Positions 25,859 through 34,658 of a DNA stretch of 64,000 bases are shown here, in pieces (the stretch's first letter is position 1; every line of letters begins with the position of its first letter). The stretch is from Schauerella fraxinea (GTDB lineage Bacteria; Pseudomonadota; Gammaproteobacteria; Burkholderiales; Burkholderiaceae_B): positions 372,001 to 436,000 of the forward strand of contig JAVDKL010000001.1 of assembly GCA_030849965.1 (NCBI GenBank), in the 5' to 3' direction. A program made the position numbers and the translations under genes. The notes beneath the pieces are model-generated. The model did no database searches, was not told the DNA's origin, and saw only the letters and a program-made list of their open reading frames with translations.

Positions 25859-27055
25859 TTGAATCGCCGTAACCTTTTGAAGATGGCCGCGCTGTCGGCC
25901 GTGCCGGGTTCGTTGTGGGCCGCAAGGTCGGCGCTGGCCCAGAGCGATGTGATTCGCTTTGGATGCCCAGTACCGATGTCGGGCGCGTTCGCGGCCAATG
26001 GCAAGTACGCCGATATCGGCATGAAGCTCGCCATCCAGCAGTACGGCAATGCGCTCGGACGCCCGCTGGCCTACACGGTGCTCGACACCGAAGGCAAGCC
26101 GGCCACGGCGGTGCGCAAGGTGCAGGAGCAATCCGAGCAGGGCACGAAGTTCTTCGCGGGCGGGATTCTGTCGTCCGAATCGTTGGCCATGGGCAAGGAA
26201 GTGGAGAAGGGCGGCGGCGTATTCATCACCACCGCCGGTGCCGACGAGATCACCGGCAAAGACTGCAACAAGGCCACGTTTCGCTGGTCGGTGCCCACCT
26301 TCGGCGCCATCGAGCAAACGGTGCGCCCCTTGATCGAAGCCGTGCCGAAAGCCAAGCGCTGGTACACGATCACACCGCAATATGTGTTTGGCGACGGCTT
26401 GTTGAGCGCGGCGAAAAACATCTTCGCCGAGAAGGGCCTGGAGCACGTGGGCAACAGCTATCACTCGCTCACCGAAAAAGAATTCAGCGGGTACCTGACC
26501 AACGCGCTGGCGGCCAAACCGGATGCGCTGCTGATCCTGAATTTCGGCTCGCAATCGTCGGATACGTTGCGCCAGGCGGTGAGCTTCGGCATGAAGCAGA
26601 ACGTGACGATCCTGGTGGCCTGGGCGTCGGGCCTGGAGCAGTTCGAAGCGTTGGGCGCCGACCTTTGCGCGGATGTGTACTTCGGCGCCCAGTACTGGCA
26701 CGGCATCGATTCGCCGCTCAACAAGGAGCTCGTCAAACGCTGCCAGGATACGCTGAAGGTCAATCCCAACTACAGCCTCGCGGGCTCGTACATCTGCACC
26801 AAGATCATGCTGGACGCCATCATCAAAAGCGGCAGCGCCGATCCGAAAGCGGTGATCGCCGCTATGGAAGGCATGAAATACGACGGGCTTACCGGCGCCG
26901 AAGAAATCCGTGCTGAAGATCATCAGGTGCTCAAGAACTACTACCTGCTCAAGGGCAAGCCGAAGTCGAAGATGAAAGACAAGGACGACTACGCCGACAT
27001 CGTGAGTTCAGGCCAGTCGTTCCTGCCTGTTGGTCAAACCGGCTGCAAGCTGTAA
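25859..27055 (+). CDS. Branched-chain-type ABC transporter substrate-binding protein (LivK-like)
   Basis: A 398-residue exported binding protein of the HAAT (LivK-like) class. The start is a TTG preceded by TAGGGAGAG; the next ATG, eight codons on, would cut the signal. The N-terminus NRRNLLKMAALSAVPGS has a twin-arginine (Tat) type motif, so it may be exported folded. The mature part shows VIRFGCPVPMSGAFAANGKY and the two-lobed binding fold. It heads an operon with two permeases, two ATPases, a carbamoylase-type hydrolase and an MlrC-like peptidase, so the ligand is probably a modified amino acid, ureido acid or small peptide rather than leucine (inference). Confidence 0.92.
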   Translation: MNRRNLLKMAALSAVPGSLWAARSALAQSDVIRFGCPVPMSGAFAANGKYADIGMKLAIQQYGNALGRPLAYTVLDTEGKPATAVRKVQEQSEQGTKFFAGGILSSESLAMGKEVEKGGGVFITTAGADEITGKDCNKATFRWSVPTFGAIEQTVRPLIEAVPKAKRWYTITPQYVFGDGLLSAAKNIFAEKGLEHVGNSYHSLTEKEFSGYLTNALAAKPDALLILNFGSQSSDTLRQAVSFGMKQNVTILVAWASGLEQFEALGADLCADVYFGAQYWHGIDSPLNKELVKRCQDTLKVNPNYSLAGSYICTKIMLDAIIKSGSADPKAVIAAMEGMKYDGLTGAEEIRAEDHQVLKNYYLLKGKPKSKMKDKDDYADIVSSGQSFLPVGQTGCKL

Positions 27056-27068
27056 TCCGCGCATCCCC

Positions 27069-27926
27069 ATGAATGTCTACCTGCTGCAGGTCGTCAATGG
27101 CATCGGGATCGGCATGCTGTACTTCCTATTGGCGGTCGGCCTGTCCATCATCTTCGGGCTATTGCGGTTCGTCAATTTTGCGCACGGCGCCTTCTATCTG
27201 CTGGGGGCCTACTTTTGCTTCCAGGCAATGCAGTGGGGCATGAACTTCTGGCTGGCACTCGTCGTGGTGCCCTTGCTGGTGGCGTTGTGCGCATGGGTGG
27301 TCGAGAAGGTGCTGCTGCGGCATGTGTATGCGCAGGCACACGAGTTTCATATTCTCGTTACCGTGGGCCTGGCGCTGGTGCTGCAGGAGGGCGTCATTCT
27401 GATCTGGGGCCCGTTGGGCGACAACGTGGCCACGCCGCAAGCGCTGCAAGGCGTGGTCATGTGGGGCAACTTCATCTATCCGAAGTACCGCCTGTTCGTC
27501 ATCGGTTTCACCGCCGTGTTTGCGCTGGCGCTGTGGTGGGTGCTCGAAGGCACACGCCTGGGCAGCGCCGTACGAGCCGGCAGCGAATCCACCGAAATGG
27601 TCTCGCTCCTGGGCATCAACGTCTTCCGCATTTTCAGTCTGGTGTTTGCATTGGGCGCCGGCACGGCGGCGTTGGCGGGCGTGCTCGCGGCACCCATACG
27701 CGGGGTGGAACCGTTCATGGGCATCGAGGCCCTGGGGATTGCGTTCGTCATCGTGGTGGTGGGCGGCATGGGCAGTTTCGCGGGTGCCTTGGTCGGTGGC
27801 CTGGTGATCGGCATTGTGCAAAGCGTGATGAGCACGCTGTGGCCGGAAGGCGCGCGGCTGATGATCTATGTGGCCATGGCAGCCGTATTGCTGCTGCGTC
27901 CTCACGGTCTGCTGGGGAGAGGATGA
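27069..27926 (+). CDS. livH: Branched-chain-type ABC permease (LivH-like)
   Basis: Inner-membrane permease, 285 residues, eight or so hydrophobic segments. Family motifs VGLSIIFGLLRFVNFAHGAFYLLGAY at the N-terminus and VVVGGMGSFAGALVGGLVIGI near the end are clear. The ATG follows the binding-protein stop by 13 bases; the stop overlaps the next start. It forms the channel with the LivM-like protein. Confidence 0.94.
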   Translation: MNVYLLQVVNGIGIGMLYFLLAVGLSIIFGLLRFVNFAHGAFYLLGAYFCFQAMQWGMNFWLALVVVPLLVALCAWVVEKVLLRHVYAQAHEFHILVTVGLALVLQEGVILIWGPLGDNVATPQALQGVVMWGNFIYPKYRLFVIGFTAVFALALWWVLEGTRLGSAVRAGSESTEMVSLLGINVFRIFSLVFALGAGTAALAGVLAAPIRGVEPFMGIEALGIAFVIVVVGGMGSFAGALVGGLVIGIVQSVMSTLWPEGARLMIYVAMAAVLLLRPHGLLGRG

Positions 27927-28924
27927 TGACGCGGCTCAGTACCCATTTTCAATTGCTGCTCGTGATTGCCGTGGCGCTCATTCTGCCGCTGGTGATTCGG
28001 TCGGGATCGCTGGCCACCGAAGTCCTGATCTACGCGATCGCGGTCGCCGGCTGCAACCTCCTGCTGGGATTTACCGGCTTGCTGTCGTTCGGGCAGGGCA
28101 TTTTCTTCGGCTTGGGCAGCTATACGGCCGGCATTCTGCTCACCCGATTGGCCCTGCCATTGCCGCTTGCCTTGCTGGCCGCGGTGGTGGTGGGCGCACT
28201 TGCCGCCACGCTCGTCGGCTGGTTCGCCATCCGCCAGCGCGGCACGTATTTCGTGATGCTCACGCTGGCGTTTGCGCAGATGTTCTATTTTCTGGCGTAC
28301 AGCCTGCCCAACCTCACGGGCGGCGACAACGGCTTGCTGGATGTGCCGCGCCCGCCGATTTCCGTGGGCGGTCTCGAACTCATGGCATTGAAAACGCCGT
28401 GGCAGTTTTATACCTTGGTGGCCGTGTGCTTCGTGATCGTGTTCTGGCTGCTGCTGCGCGTGACGCGCTCGGTGTTCGGGCGCACGTTGCTGGCGATTCG
28501 CGATAACGAAGAGCGTGCCGCCGCCGTGGGGTACAACGTGCGGCTGTTCAAGCTTGCCGCCTTCGCCATTTCCGGTGCGGTCACGGGACTGGCGGGCGCC
28601 TTCCTGGCGATCATGACCGGGATCGCGCCGCTGTCGAGCATCGAATATCACACCAGCGAAATGATCCTCGTGATGACGGTGATCGGCGGCACCGGCAATC
28701 TCTTCGCCTCGGTATTGGGCGCGGCGTTTTACGTGCTGTTCTCCGATTGGCTGTCGACCCTGTGGCCGCGGTGGCTGCTGTTGCTGGGGATGCTGCTCAT
28801 CGCCGTAAGCCTGTTCATGCAACGCGGCTTGTGGGGCTTGGGCGAACGGATCTGGTTGGCCGTGCGGCGCAAACCGCCGGCCGACGACATCGATGCACCA
28901 CCCGCCACGGAGTCCCGCCCATGA
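27923..28924 (+). CDS. livM: Branched-chain-type ABC permease (LivM-like)
   Basis: Second permease, 333 residues, with about nine hydrophobic segments and the motifs CNLLLGFTGLLSFGQGIFFGLG, RGTYFVMLTLAFAQ and TVIGGTGNLFASVLGA typical of LivM. Two adjacent ATG codons (27923, 27926) are possible; both overlap the LivH stop. The C-terminal ~25 residues are a hydrophilic tail. The stop overlaps the ATPase start (ATGA). Unlike the second Liv system in this window, permease and ATPase are separate here. Confidence 0.94.
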   Translation: MMTRLSTHFQLLLVIAVALILPLVIRSGSLATEVLIYAIAVAGCNLLLGFTGLLSFGQGIFFGLGSYTAGILLTRLALPLPLALLAAVVVGALAATLVGWFAIRQRGTYFVMLTLAFAQMFYFLAYSLPNLTGGDNGLLDVPRPPISVGGLELMALKTPWQFYTLVAVCFVIVFWLLLRVTRSVFGRTLLAIRDNEERAAAVGYNVRLFKLAAFAISGAVTGLAGAFLAIMTGIAPLSSIEYHTSEMILVMTVIGGTGNLFASVLGAAFYVLFSDWLSTLWPRWLLLLGMLLIAVSLFMQRGLWGLGERIWLAVRRKPPADDIDAPPATESRP

Positions 28925-29766
28925 CTGCGCATGCCGATCACACGTCGCTTCCGGTCGAACAACAGCACCCTGTGCCCCACACTTCACACCAGGCGCATCC
29001 GGGCACGCCGCTGCTCGAAGCACGAGGCGTGGTCAAACGCTACGGCAAGTTTGTCGCACTGCATGGCGTGGACCTCACCGTGATGCCCCGCACCGTGCAT
29101 TCGGTGATCGGCCCCAACGGGGCGGGCAAGACGACGTTGTTTCACACCTTGACCGGTACCACCGGCGTGAGCGGGGGCACCGTCATCTTCAATGGCCACG
29201 ACGTCACGGCAGAAGCGGATCATCAACGCGTGCAGCGGGGTATTGCGCGCTCGTTTCAAGTAACGAGCTTGTTTGCCAACCTGTCGGTGCGGGAGAACCT
29301 GCGGCTGGCCGCGCAAGGTGTACGCCGCGCGGGTGCCTTCGATCTGTGGCATCCGCCCAGCGGCTCGCGCGCGCACAGCGCTGTGGTCGATGGCGTGCTC
29401 GAACGCATGGCGCTCACGCGATTCACGAACCAGACGGCAGGCCTGCTCTCGCATGGCCAACAACGCCGGCTGGAAGTCGGCATGGCCTTGGCGGCCCAAC
29501 CGCTGGCCATCTTTCTTGACGAACCCACATCCGGCATGGGCGTGGACGATCTGGACGAGATGAAACGCATGATCCGCGGCCTGCGCGATGACTACACGGT
29601 GGTGTTGATCGAACACAATATGAACATCGTGATGGATATTTCAGACACCGTGACCGTGATGCAGCTCGGACGGGTGCTCGTCGAAGGCACGCCCGACGCC
29701 GTGCGCCGCGACGAACGCGTGCGCCGCGCCTATCTGGGCAATATGATCACCGGAGGCCGCGCATGA
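28921..29766 (+). CDS. livG: Branched-chain-type ABC ATPase (LivG-like)
   Basis: Cytoplasmic ATPase, 281 residues. Walker A GPNGAGKTT is near residue 67, the Q-loop ARSFQVTSLF near 105, the signature LSHGQQRRLEVGMAL near 179 and Walker B IFLDEPTSGM after it. The first ~30 residues (His/Pro-rich) are an extra N-terminal extension before LLEARGVVKRYG. The ATG overlaps the LivM stop. It pairs with the LivF-like ATPase that follows. Confidence 0.94.
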   Translation: MTAHADHTSLPVEQQHPVPHTSHQAHPGTPLLEARGVVKRYGKFVALHGVDLTVMPRTVHSVIGPNGAGKTTLFHTLTGTTGVSGGTVIFNGHDVTAEADHQRVQRGIARSFQVTSLFANLSVRENLRLAAQGVRRAGAFDLWHPPSGSRAHSAVVDGVLERMALTRFTNQTAGLLSHGQQRRLEVGMALAAQPLAIFLDEPTSGMGVDDLDEMKRMIRGLRDDYTVVLIEHNMNIVMDISDTVTVMQLGRVLVEGTPDAVRRDERVRRAYLGNMITGGRA

Positions 29767-30461
29767 TTCTGGACGTGGACGGCATTCACAGCTACTACGG
29801 CAAGAGCCATATCCTGCAGGGCCTGGCGCTGCAGGTGCCCGACGGTGCGCTGGTGACGGTGCTGGGCCGCAACGGGGCCGGCAAATCCACCACGCTCAAA
29901 ACGATCGCCGGCGTGATTGCACCGCGCAGTGGGAGCATTCGCTTCAATGGCCAGAATATCGCCGGCCTGCCGGCACACCGCATTGCGGCCATGGGCGTGT
30001 GTCTGGTGCCCGAGCATCGGGGCATATTCAAACTGCTCACGGTGGAAGAAAACCTCAAGCTCGGGCTGCGGCGCGCCTCGCCGTGGCAGCTGGACGATAT
30101 CTATCGGATCTTTCCGCGCTTGAAAGAGCGACGCCGCAACGGCGGAGGGCAACTGTCGGGCGGCGAGCAGCAAATGCTGGCGATCGGCCGGGCACTGATG
30201 AACCATCCGCGGCTCCTGATGCTGGATGAGCCGGTCGAAGGCCTGGCGCCCGTGATCGTGGAAGAGATCGTGGCCCAGCTCAAGCTCATCAAGCAATCGG
30301 GCGTAGCCATCGTGCTGGTGGAGCAGAATCTCGAGGTGTGCACGCAACTTGCCGACCGGCACATCATCATCGAACAGGGGCGCGTCGTCTTCGAAGGCAG
30401 CAATGCCGACTTTCTGGCCGACGACGGCGTCAAGGACCGTTATCTGGGCGTGGGCGTTTGA
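29763..30461 (+). CDS. livF: Branched-chain-type ABC ATPase (LivF-like)
   Basis: Second ATPase, 232 residues, the usual LivF length. Walker A GRNGAGKST, signature LSGGEQQMLAIGRALM, Walker B LLMLDEPVEGLAP and the switch His in VEQNLEVC-type context are visible. The start overlaps the LivG stop (ATGA). A 27-base gap with AAGGAGGACAACC leads to the M20 hydrolase, so importer and hydrolase are one unit. Confidence 0.94.
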   Translation: MILDVDGIHSYYGKSHILQGLALQVPDGALVTVLGRNGAGKSTTLKTIAGVIAPRSGSIRFNGQNIAGLPAHRIAAMGVCLVPEHRGIFKLLTVEENLKLGLRRASPWQLDDIYRIFPRLKERRRNGGGQLSGGEQQMLAIGRALMNHPRLLMLDEPVEGLAPVIVEEIVAQLKLIKQSGVAIVLVEQNLEVCTQLADRHIIIEQGRVVFEGSNADFLADDGVKDRYLGVGV

Positions 30462-30488
30462 GCCCGGCCCCGAACAAGGAGGACAACC

Positions 30489-31775
30489 ATGCACGTTTCC
30501 GAATCTGAAGTTCTGACGACGCTGCGCATCGATGGCGCGCGTCTGTGGCAATCGATCATGACGCTGGCCAAGATCGGCGGCACCCCCAAAGGCGGCGTGT
30601 GCCGCCTGGCGTTGACCGACCTGGACCGGCAAGGCCGTGACCTCGTCGCCGACTGGGCCGCTGAGCTCGGCTGCACGGTGCGCGTGGATGCGATCGGCAA
30701 TATGTTCATTCGCCGCGCGGGGTTGCGCGACGATCTGCCGCCGGTGATGGCCGGCAGCCATATCGATACGCAGCCCACCGGCGGCAAGTTCGACGGCAAC
30801 TACGGCGTGCTTGCCGGACTTGAAGTGCTGCGCACCCTGCAGGATCACAACCTGATCACCGAGGCGCCGCTGGAAGTGGTGGCGTGGACCAATGAAGAAG
30901 GCTCGCGCTTCGTGCCGGTGATGATGGGGTCGGGCGTATTTGCCGGCGCCTTTACGCTGGAGCACGCACTGGCGCAGCGCGATCGCGACGGCATTTCGGT
31001 CGGCGAAGCGCTCAAGAGCATCGGCTATGACGGCGCCGATCCTGTCGGCGGGCGTCCTGCACGGGCCTATTTTGAAGCGCACATCGAACAAGGGCCGATT
31101 CTCGAAGCCAACGATATCGTGATCGGCGTCGTGGAGGGTGCATTGGGCCAGCGATGGTTCGACGTGGTCGTCACCGGGCAGGAAGCGCACGCTGGCCCCA
31201 CGCCGATGGCGTTGCGCCGCGATGCATTGCTGGGCGCCACCGATCTCATCCGCGCGGTCAACCGGATTGCACTGGATCACGCGCCCCATGCACGCGGCAC
31301 TGTGGGCTGCGTGGAAGTGTTCCCGGATTCGCGTAACGTCATCCCGGGGCAGGTAAAAATCACGGTCGATCTGCGTGCCGCCGATGACGCCACGCTCGAC
31401 CGCATGACGCAAGCGTTTGCCGAGGCCTGCGATGCGCTGCGGCAGCAAGGCGGGCTGGAGGTCACGTCCGAGCAGGTGGTGTATTTTCCGCCGCAACCGT
31501 TCGATGCCACCTTGATTCAATCCATCCGGGACGGTGCCGAGGCGCTGGGTGAGCACACCATGCCCGTGGTGAGCGGCGCCGGCCATGACGCCGTGTACAT
31601 GGCGCGCGTGACGCCCACAGCGATGATTTTCGTGCCCTGCAAGGACGGCATCAGCCACAACGAAATCGAAGACGCCCAGCCCGGCCATCTCGAGGCCGGC
31701 TGCAATGTGTTGCTGCACGCGATGTTGCGCTGCTGCGGCCGGGTCGAAACCGCAAGCGCGAAGGCCACTGCATGA
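30489..31775 (+). CDS. M20-family N-carbamoyl-L-amino-acid hydrolase type amidohydrolase
   Basis: A 428-residue cytoplasmic Zn-type hydrolase close to beta-ureidopropionase / L-N-carbamoylase. Motifs: GSHIDTQPTGGKFDGNYG (about residues 93-110), WTNEEGSRF, EAHIEQGPILE, PDSRNVIPGQV, SGAGHDAVYMARV and GISHNEIE. It differs clearly from the member at 23427. It follows LivF with a strong ribosome site and overlaps the MlrC-like gene by four bases (ATGA). The arrangement implies that the imported compound or its peptidase product carries an N-carbamoyl or ureido-type bond (inference). Confidence 0.92.
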   Translation: MHVSESEVLTTLRIDGARLWQSIMTLAKIGGTPKGGVCRLALTDLDRQGRDLVADWAAELGCTVRVDAIGNMFIRRAGLRDDLPPVMAGSHIDTQPTGGKFDGNYGVLAGLEVLRTLQDHNLITEAPLEVVAWTNEEGSRFVPVMMGSGVFAGAFTLEHALAQRDRDGISVGEALKSIGYDGADPVGGRPARAYFEAHIEQGPILEANDIVIGVVEGALGQRWFDVVVTGQEAHAGPTPMALRRDALLGATDLIRAVNRIALDHAPHARGTVGCVEVFPDSRNVIPGQVKITVDLRAADDATLDRMTQAFAEACDALRQQGGLEVTSEQVVYFPPQPFDATLIQSIRDGAEALGEHTMPVVSGAGHDAVYMARVTPTAMIFVPCKDGISHNEIEDAQPGHLEAGCNVLLHAMLRCCGRVETASAKATA

Positions 31776-33280
31776 AAGTCCTGATTGCCCGCATGAACCA
31801 CGAGACCAACACGTTCTCGCCGGTGCCCACGCCGCTTTCTGCCTTCGGCAATGATGGCCCGGCTTACGACCAGGCCGCCTACGACGAAAACGTCGGCAAG
31901 CGCACGGCCATGTCCGCCTTCATCGATCTGGCCCATGCGCGTGGCGCCGAGATTGTGACGCCCGTGTCGGCCATGGCCTATCCGAGCGGTCGGGTCGCGG
32001 CGCTTGCCTATGCCGAGATGTGCGACCGCATCGTGGCGGCGGCGCCCGGTTGCGACGCGATCCTGCTCGATTTGCACGGGGCCATGGCGGTGGAATCGAC
32101 CGATGATGGCGAGGGCGATCTGCTGGCACGCGTGCGCGCGGCCGCGCCTGGCACGCCGATCGGCGTGGCGCTGGATCTGCACGGCAACGTCACGCCAGCC
32201 ATCATGGCCAATGCCGACGTGATCGTCAGCTTCAAGACCTATCCGCACATCGATATGTACGAAACCGGCGAGCATGCCGGGCGGTTGCTGTTCGACGCGC
32301 TCGATGGCAAGTCGCGCCCGGTGATGGCATGGCGCCGTTTGCCGTTGATCACGCACACACTGCGCAGCAATACGGCCGAAGGCGCCATGCGCGATGCGGT
32401 GCAAGCCGCGCGTGAAGCGGAAGACGCGGGCATGTTGGGCGTATCGATCCTGGCGGGATTCGGCCTCGCCGATATTCCGCATCCGTGTTTGACCGTGATC
32501 GTGGTGGCGGACGGCGACCCCGATGCGGCCGATGCCGTGGCGGCGCGGATCGCAGCCAAGATGTGGACCGACCGCGATGGCTTCTTCTATGACAGCGAGC
32601 CCCTGGCAGCGTCCCTGGCGCGCGCGGCCACACTTGCTGCCACGGCGGGCAAACCCATTTTGCTGCTCGATCATGGCGACAACTGCATGTCGGGCGGCAC
32701 CTGCGACACGATGGACGTGCTGACCGCAGCGGTAGACGCAGGGCTCACGGGTATCGTGGCGGGTCTCTTCTGCGACCCGGAAGCCGTCGCCGTCATGTCG
32801 CAGGCAGGCGAGGGTGCCACGGTTACGCTACCGGTCGGCAACAAGCGCGCGATTCCGCAGATCGAACGGCATACGCCGCCGGTCACGCTTACCGGCACTG
32901 TGCGCGCAGTGACGAACGGGGAGTATGTGATCTCCGGTCCTACCTATACCGGGCAAACGGCGTGCATGGGCCGCACCGCGGTGCTGGATATCGGCGCGGC
33001 GGTGCTGGTGGTTACCGAGCGCACCCACGAACCCTGGGATCTGGGCGTATTTGAAAGCGTGGGCATCGATCCACGACAGGCGCGGTTCATTCTCGCCAAG
33101 TCGCGGATGTACTGCCGGCCGGTGTTCGTGCCGATCACGGCGGCGCTGGTGGAGTGCGACAGCCCAGGCGTCACCAGCTCGGACTATGCACTGTTTCCAT
33201 TCGAGCGCGCCAGGCGTCCGGTCTATCCGCTGGACCGCATGGCTGCCGAAGATTATGTGGCGGCGGATCCTGTGCGCTGA
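31772..33280 (+). CDS. M81-family (MlrC-like) metallopeptidase
   Basis: A 502-residue protein of the microcystinase C family, the usual length. The N-terminus KVLIARMNHETNTFSPVPT, ILLDLHGAMAVE, GVALDLHGNVTPAIM and the later LLDHGDNCMSGGTCDT match the family, which carries a zinc site from the conserved Asp/His residues. MlrC in sphingomonads cleaves the last tetrapeptide of microcystin degradation; most homologues have no known substrate and sit with importers, as here. Its overlap with the carbamoylase gene indicates a coupled two-step breakdown of the imported compound. It ends the operon. Confidence 0.92.
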   Translation: MKVLIARMNHETNTFSPVPTPLSAFGNDGPAYDQAAYDENVGKRTAMSAFIDLAHARGAEIVTPVSAMAYPSGRVAALAYAEMCDRIVAAAPGCDAILLDLHGAMAVESTDDGEGDLLARVRAAAPGTPIGVALDLHGNVTPAIMANADVIVSFKTYPHIDMYETGEHAGRLLFDALDGKSRPVMAWRRLPLITHTLRSNTAEGAMRDAVQAAREAEDAGMLGVSILAGFGLADIPHPCLTVIVVADGDPDAADAVAARIAAKMWTDRDGFFYDSEPLAASLARAATLAATAGKPILLLDHGDNCMSGGTCDTMDVLTAAVDAGLTGIVAGLFCDPEAVAVMSQAGEGATVTLPVGNKRAIPQIERHTPPVTLTGTVRAVTNGEYVISGPTYTGQTACMGRTAVLDIGAAVLVVTERTHEPWDLGVFESVGIDPRQARFILAKSRMYCRPVFVPITAALVECDSPGVTSSDYALFPFERARRPVYPLDRMAAEDYVAADPVR

Positions 33281-33293
33281 TCCTGTGCCTCGC

Positions 33294-34361
33294 TCAAGGC
33301 GCCGTCGACGCCGCGATCAGGCCGTCGTACACCGCACGCGCATCCGTGAAGCCTTGCGACTGCAGTTTCTTCACGTAGGCATCCGACACGGGCTGCAATC
33401 CTGATTTCCAACGTTGCAGCGTGGCCGCGTCGGGACGCACGATTTCCTGACCGGGGCCGTGGGCACCGTCGAAAAAGGGCTTGTCCCATTTGTCCCAGAG
33501 GGGTCCAAACTGCGCGACCAGCATGTCGCCGCTCATGCTGTCGATCAGCTCGCGAATCTCGGTGGGCAGCGCGTCAAAGCGCGCCTTGTTCATCACAATG
33601 AAGAACGCCGAGGCATAGAAGGGCACGGCCGTGTGCTGCTTCATCTCGTCGTTGAAGCCCGGAATCGGGGTGCCCCAGTTGGTGACGATGCCATCGAGTT
33701 GATTGGCGCGCAGCGCGGGCATGATCTCGTCCGGTTGCAGCAGCTTCGGTACGGCGCCCACGGATTCCAGCGCGGTAGCCACCGTGGCATTGGGCACTCT
33801 CAACCGCAAGCCTTTCAGGTCGTCCAGTTCGACCACCCGCGTTTGCTTGGTGTGCACCAGCCCCGGATTTTGCACAAACAGCGCCAGCACCTTGAAGTCG
33901 CGGTACTCGTCGGCAATCGTGCCGTTCTTGTACAGTCCCCACAATGCCTGCGATCCCCGTCGCGCATCGGCCACCACGAACGGCAATTCGACGATCGAAC
34001 TGCGCATGAACCGATCGCCTTCCGCGCCGCGCAGGCCCAGCGCGATGTCGACCGTGCCGTCTTTGACCTGTGTGCCTTGATTGCGCACGTTGCCCAGCGG
34101 CGAGCTGCCGTTCAGCACTTCCACGACCACCTTGCCGTTGCTGCGGCGTTCCAGTTCGCGCGCCCAGGGTTCGACGAGATCGACCTGGAAGAAGCTCTTG
34201 GGCCCAAGGAAGTGGCTCATCTTCAGGGCAATCGGCGCCGAGCTTGCAGCGCCCGGCGTCTGAGGCGATGAGACCGCGGGCGTTTGCGCGGATGCCGTGA
34301 GTGACGACCACGCCAGCACCGTTGCGATGCTCAAACGCGCGATAAGTGTATTGCCGTACAT
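33294..34361 (-). CDS. TRAP transporter DctP-family binding protein (orphan)
   Basis: A 355-residue periplasmic binding protein of the TRAP (DctP) family. A signal peptide (about residues 1-25, ending ASA) is followed by a Pro/Ser-rich spacer and IALKMSHFLGPKSFFQ. The carboxylate-binding Arg is in GLRLRVPNA. The ATG at 34361 has AAAGGGG upstream, so the longer frame to 34385 is not used. No dctQ/dctM membrane genes are present in the window, so it either works with a distant pair or is a sensor. It converges on the MlrC-like gene with a 13-base gap. Confidence 0.9.
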   Translation of the reverse strand: MYGNTLIARLSIATVLAWSSLTASAQTPAVSSPQTPGAASSAPIALKMSHFLGPKSFFQVDLVEPWARELERRSNGKVVVEVLNGSSPLGNVRNQGTQVKDGTVDIALGLRGAEGDRFMRSSIVELPFVVADARRGSQALWGLYKNGTIADEYRDFKVLALFVQNPGLVHTKQTRVVELDDLKGLRLRVPNATVATALESVGAVPKLLQPDEIMPALRANQLDGIVTNWGTPIPGFNDEMKQHTAVPFYASAFFIVMNKARFDALPTEIRELIDSMSGDMLVAQFGPLWDKWDKPFFDGAHGPGQEIVRPDAATLQRWKSGLQPVSDAYVKKLQSQGFTDARAVYDGLIAASTAP

Positions 34362-34658
34362 GGTGACCCCTTTGAAGAACAACACAACGCGCAGCGGTAG
34401 CCGCTTGGCTCCTCATGCGGCGGATGAGCGATCATAGGGGGACGCCGATCTATTCATTATCATGATTTACCCTTGGATCATCGCACCGAGGGTCTCGGGG
34501 GCATTGACGAACCCGGCTCATCGAACGGGTCCGATGCATCTAACGTGTCCGACGTATCGAAGGTGTCCGCCGTATCCGGCATGACGTATCGAGCAGGCAC
34601 AACGAACATAGGGCGGCCGCGCTACTATCGGCCATCGTCTGGCTCAAAGATCTGGATC
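34362..34658. other. Gap between divergent TRAP-protein and hydrolase genes
   Basis: These 297 bases hold an AT-rich patch with TTATCATGAT (about 34457-34466), a likely promoter region for the TRAP gene, and a 9-base degenerate tandem repeat at 34530-34583. The hydrolase reading frame is open through part of it, but the amino acids would be a Ser/Val/Asp repeat with no family similarity, so I leave it uncoding. Confidence 0.5.
34530..34583. repeat. Degenerate 9-base tandem repeat
   Basis: Six units: TCCGATGCA, TCTAACGTG, TCCGACGTA, TCGAAGGTG, TCCGCCGTA, TCCGGCATG. Alternate units resemble each other most (18-base higher period). It lies upstream of the alpha/beta hydrolase start. Confidence 0.75.

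Noticed and set aside
29730-31718. 662-codon open frame on the minus strand across LivF and carbamoylase genes
   Set aside because: Spans two clear genes on the other strand with no motif of its own.
34473-34658. N-terminal extension of the alpha/beta hydrolase
   Set aside because: It would encode a Ser/Val/Asp tandem repeat from DNA repeats, has no ribosome site, and relatives start at MRITH-like positions.
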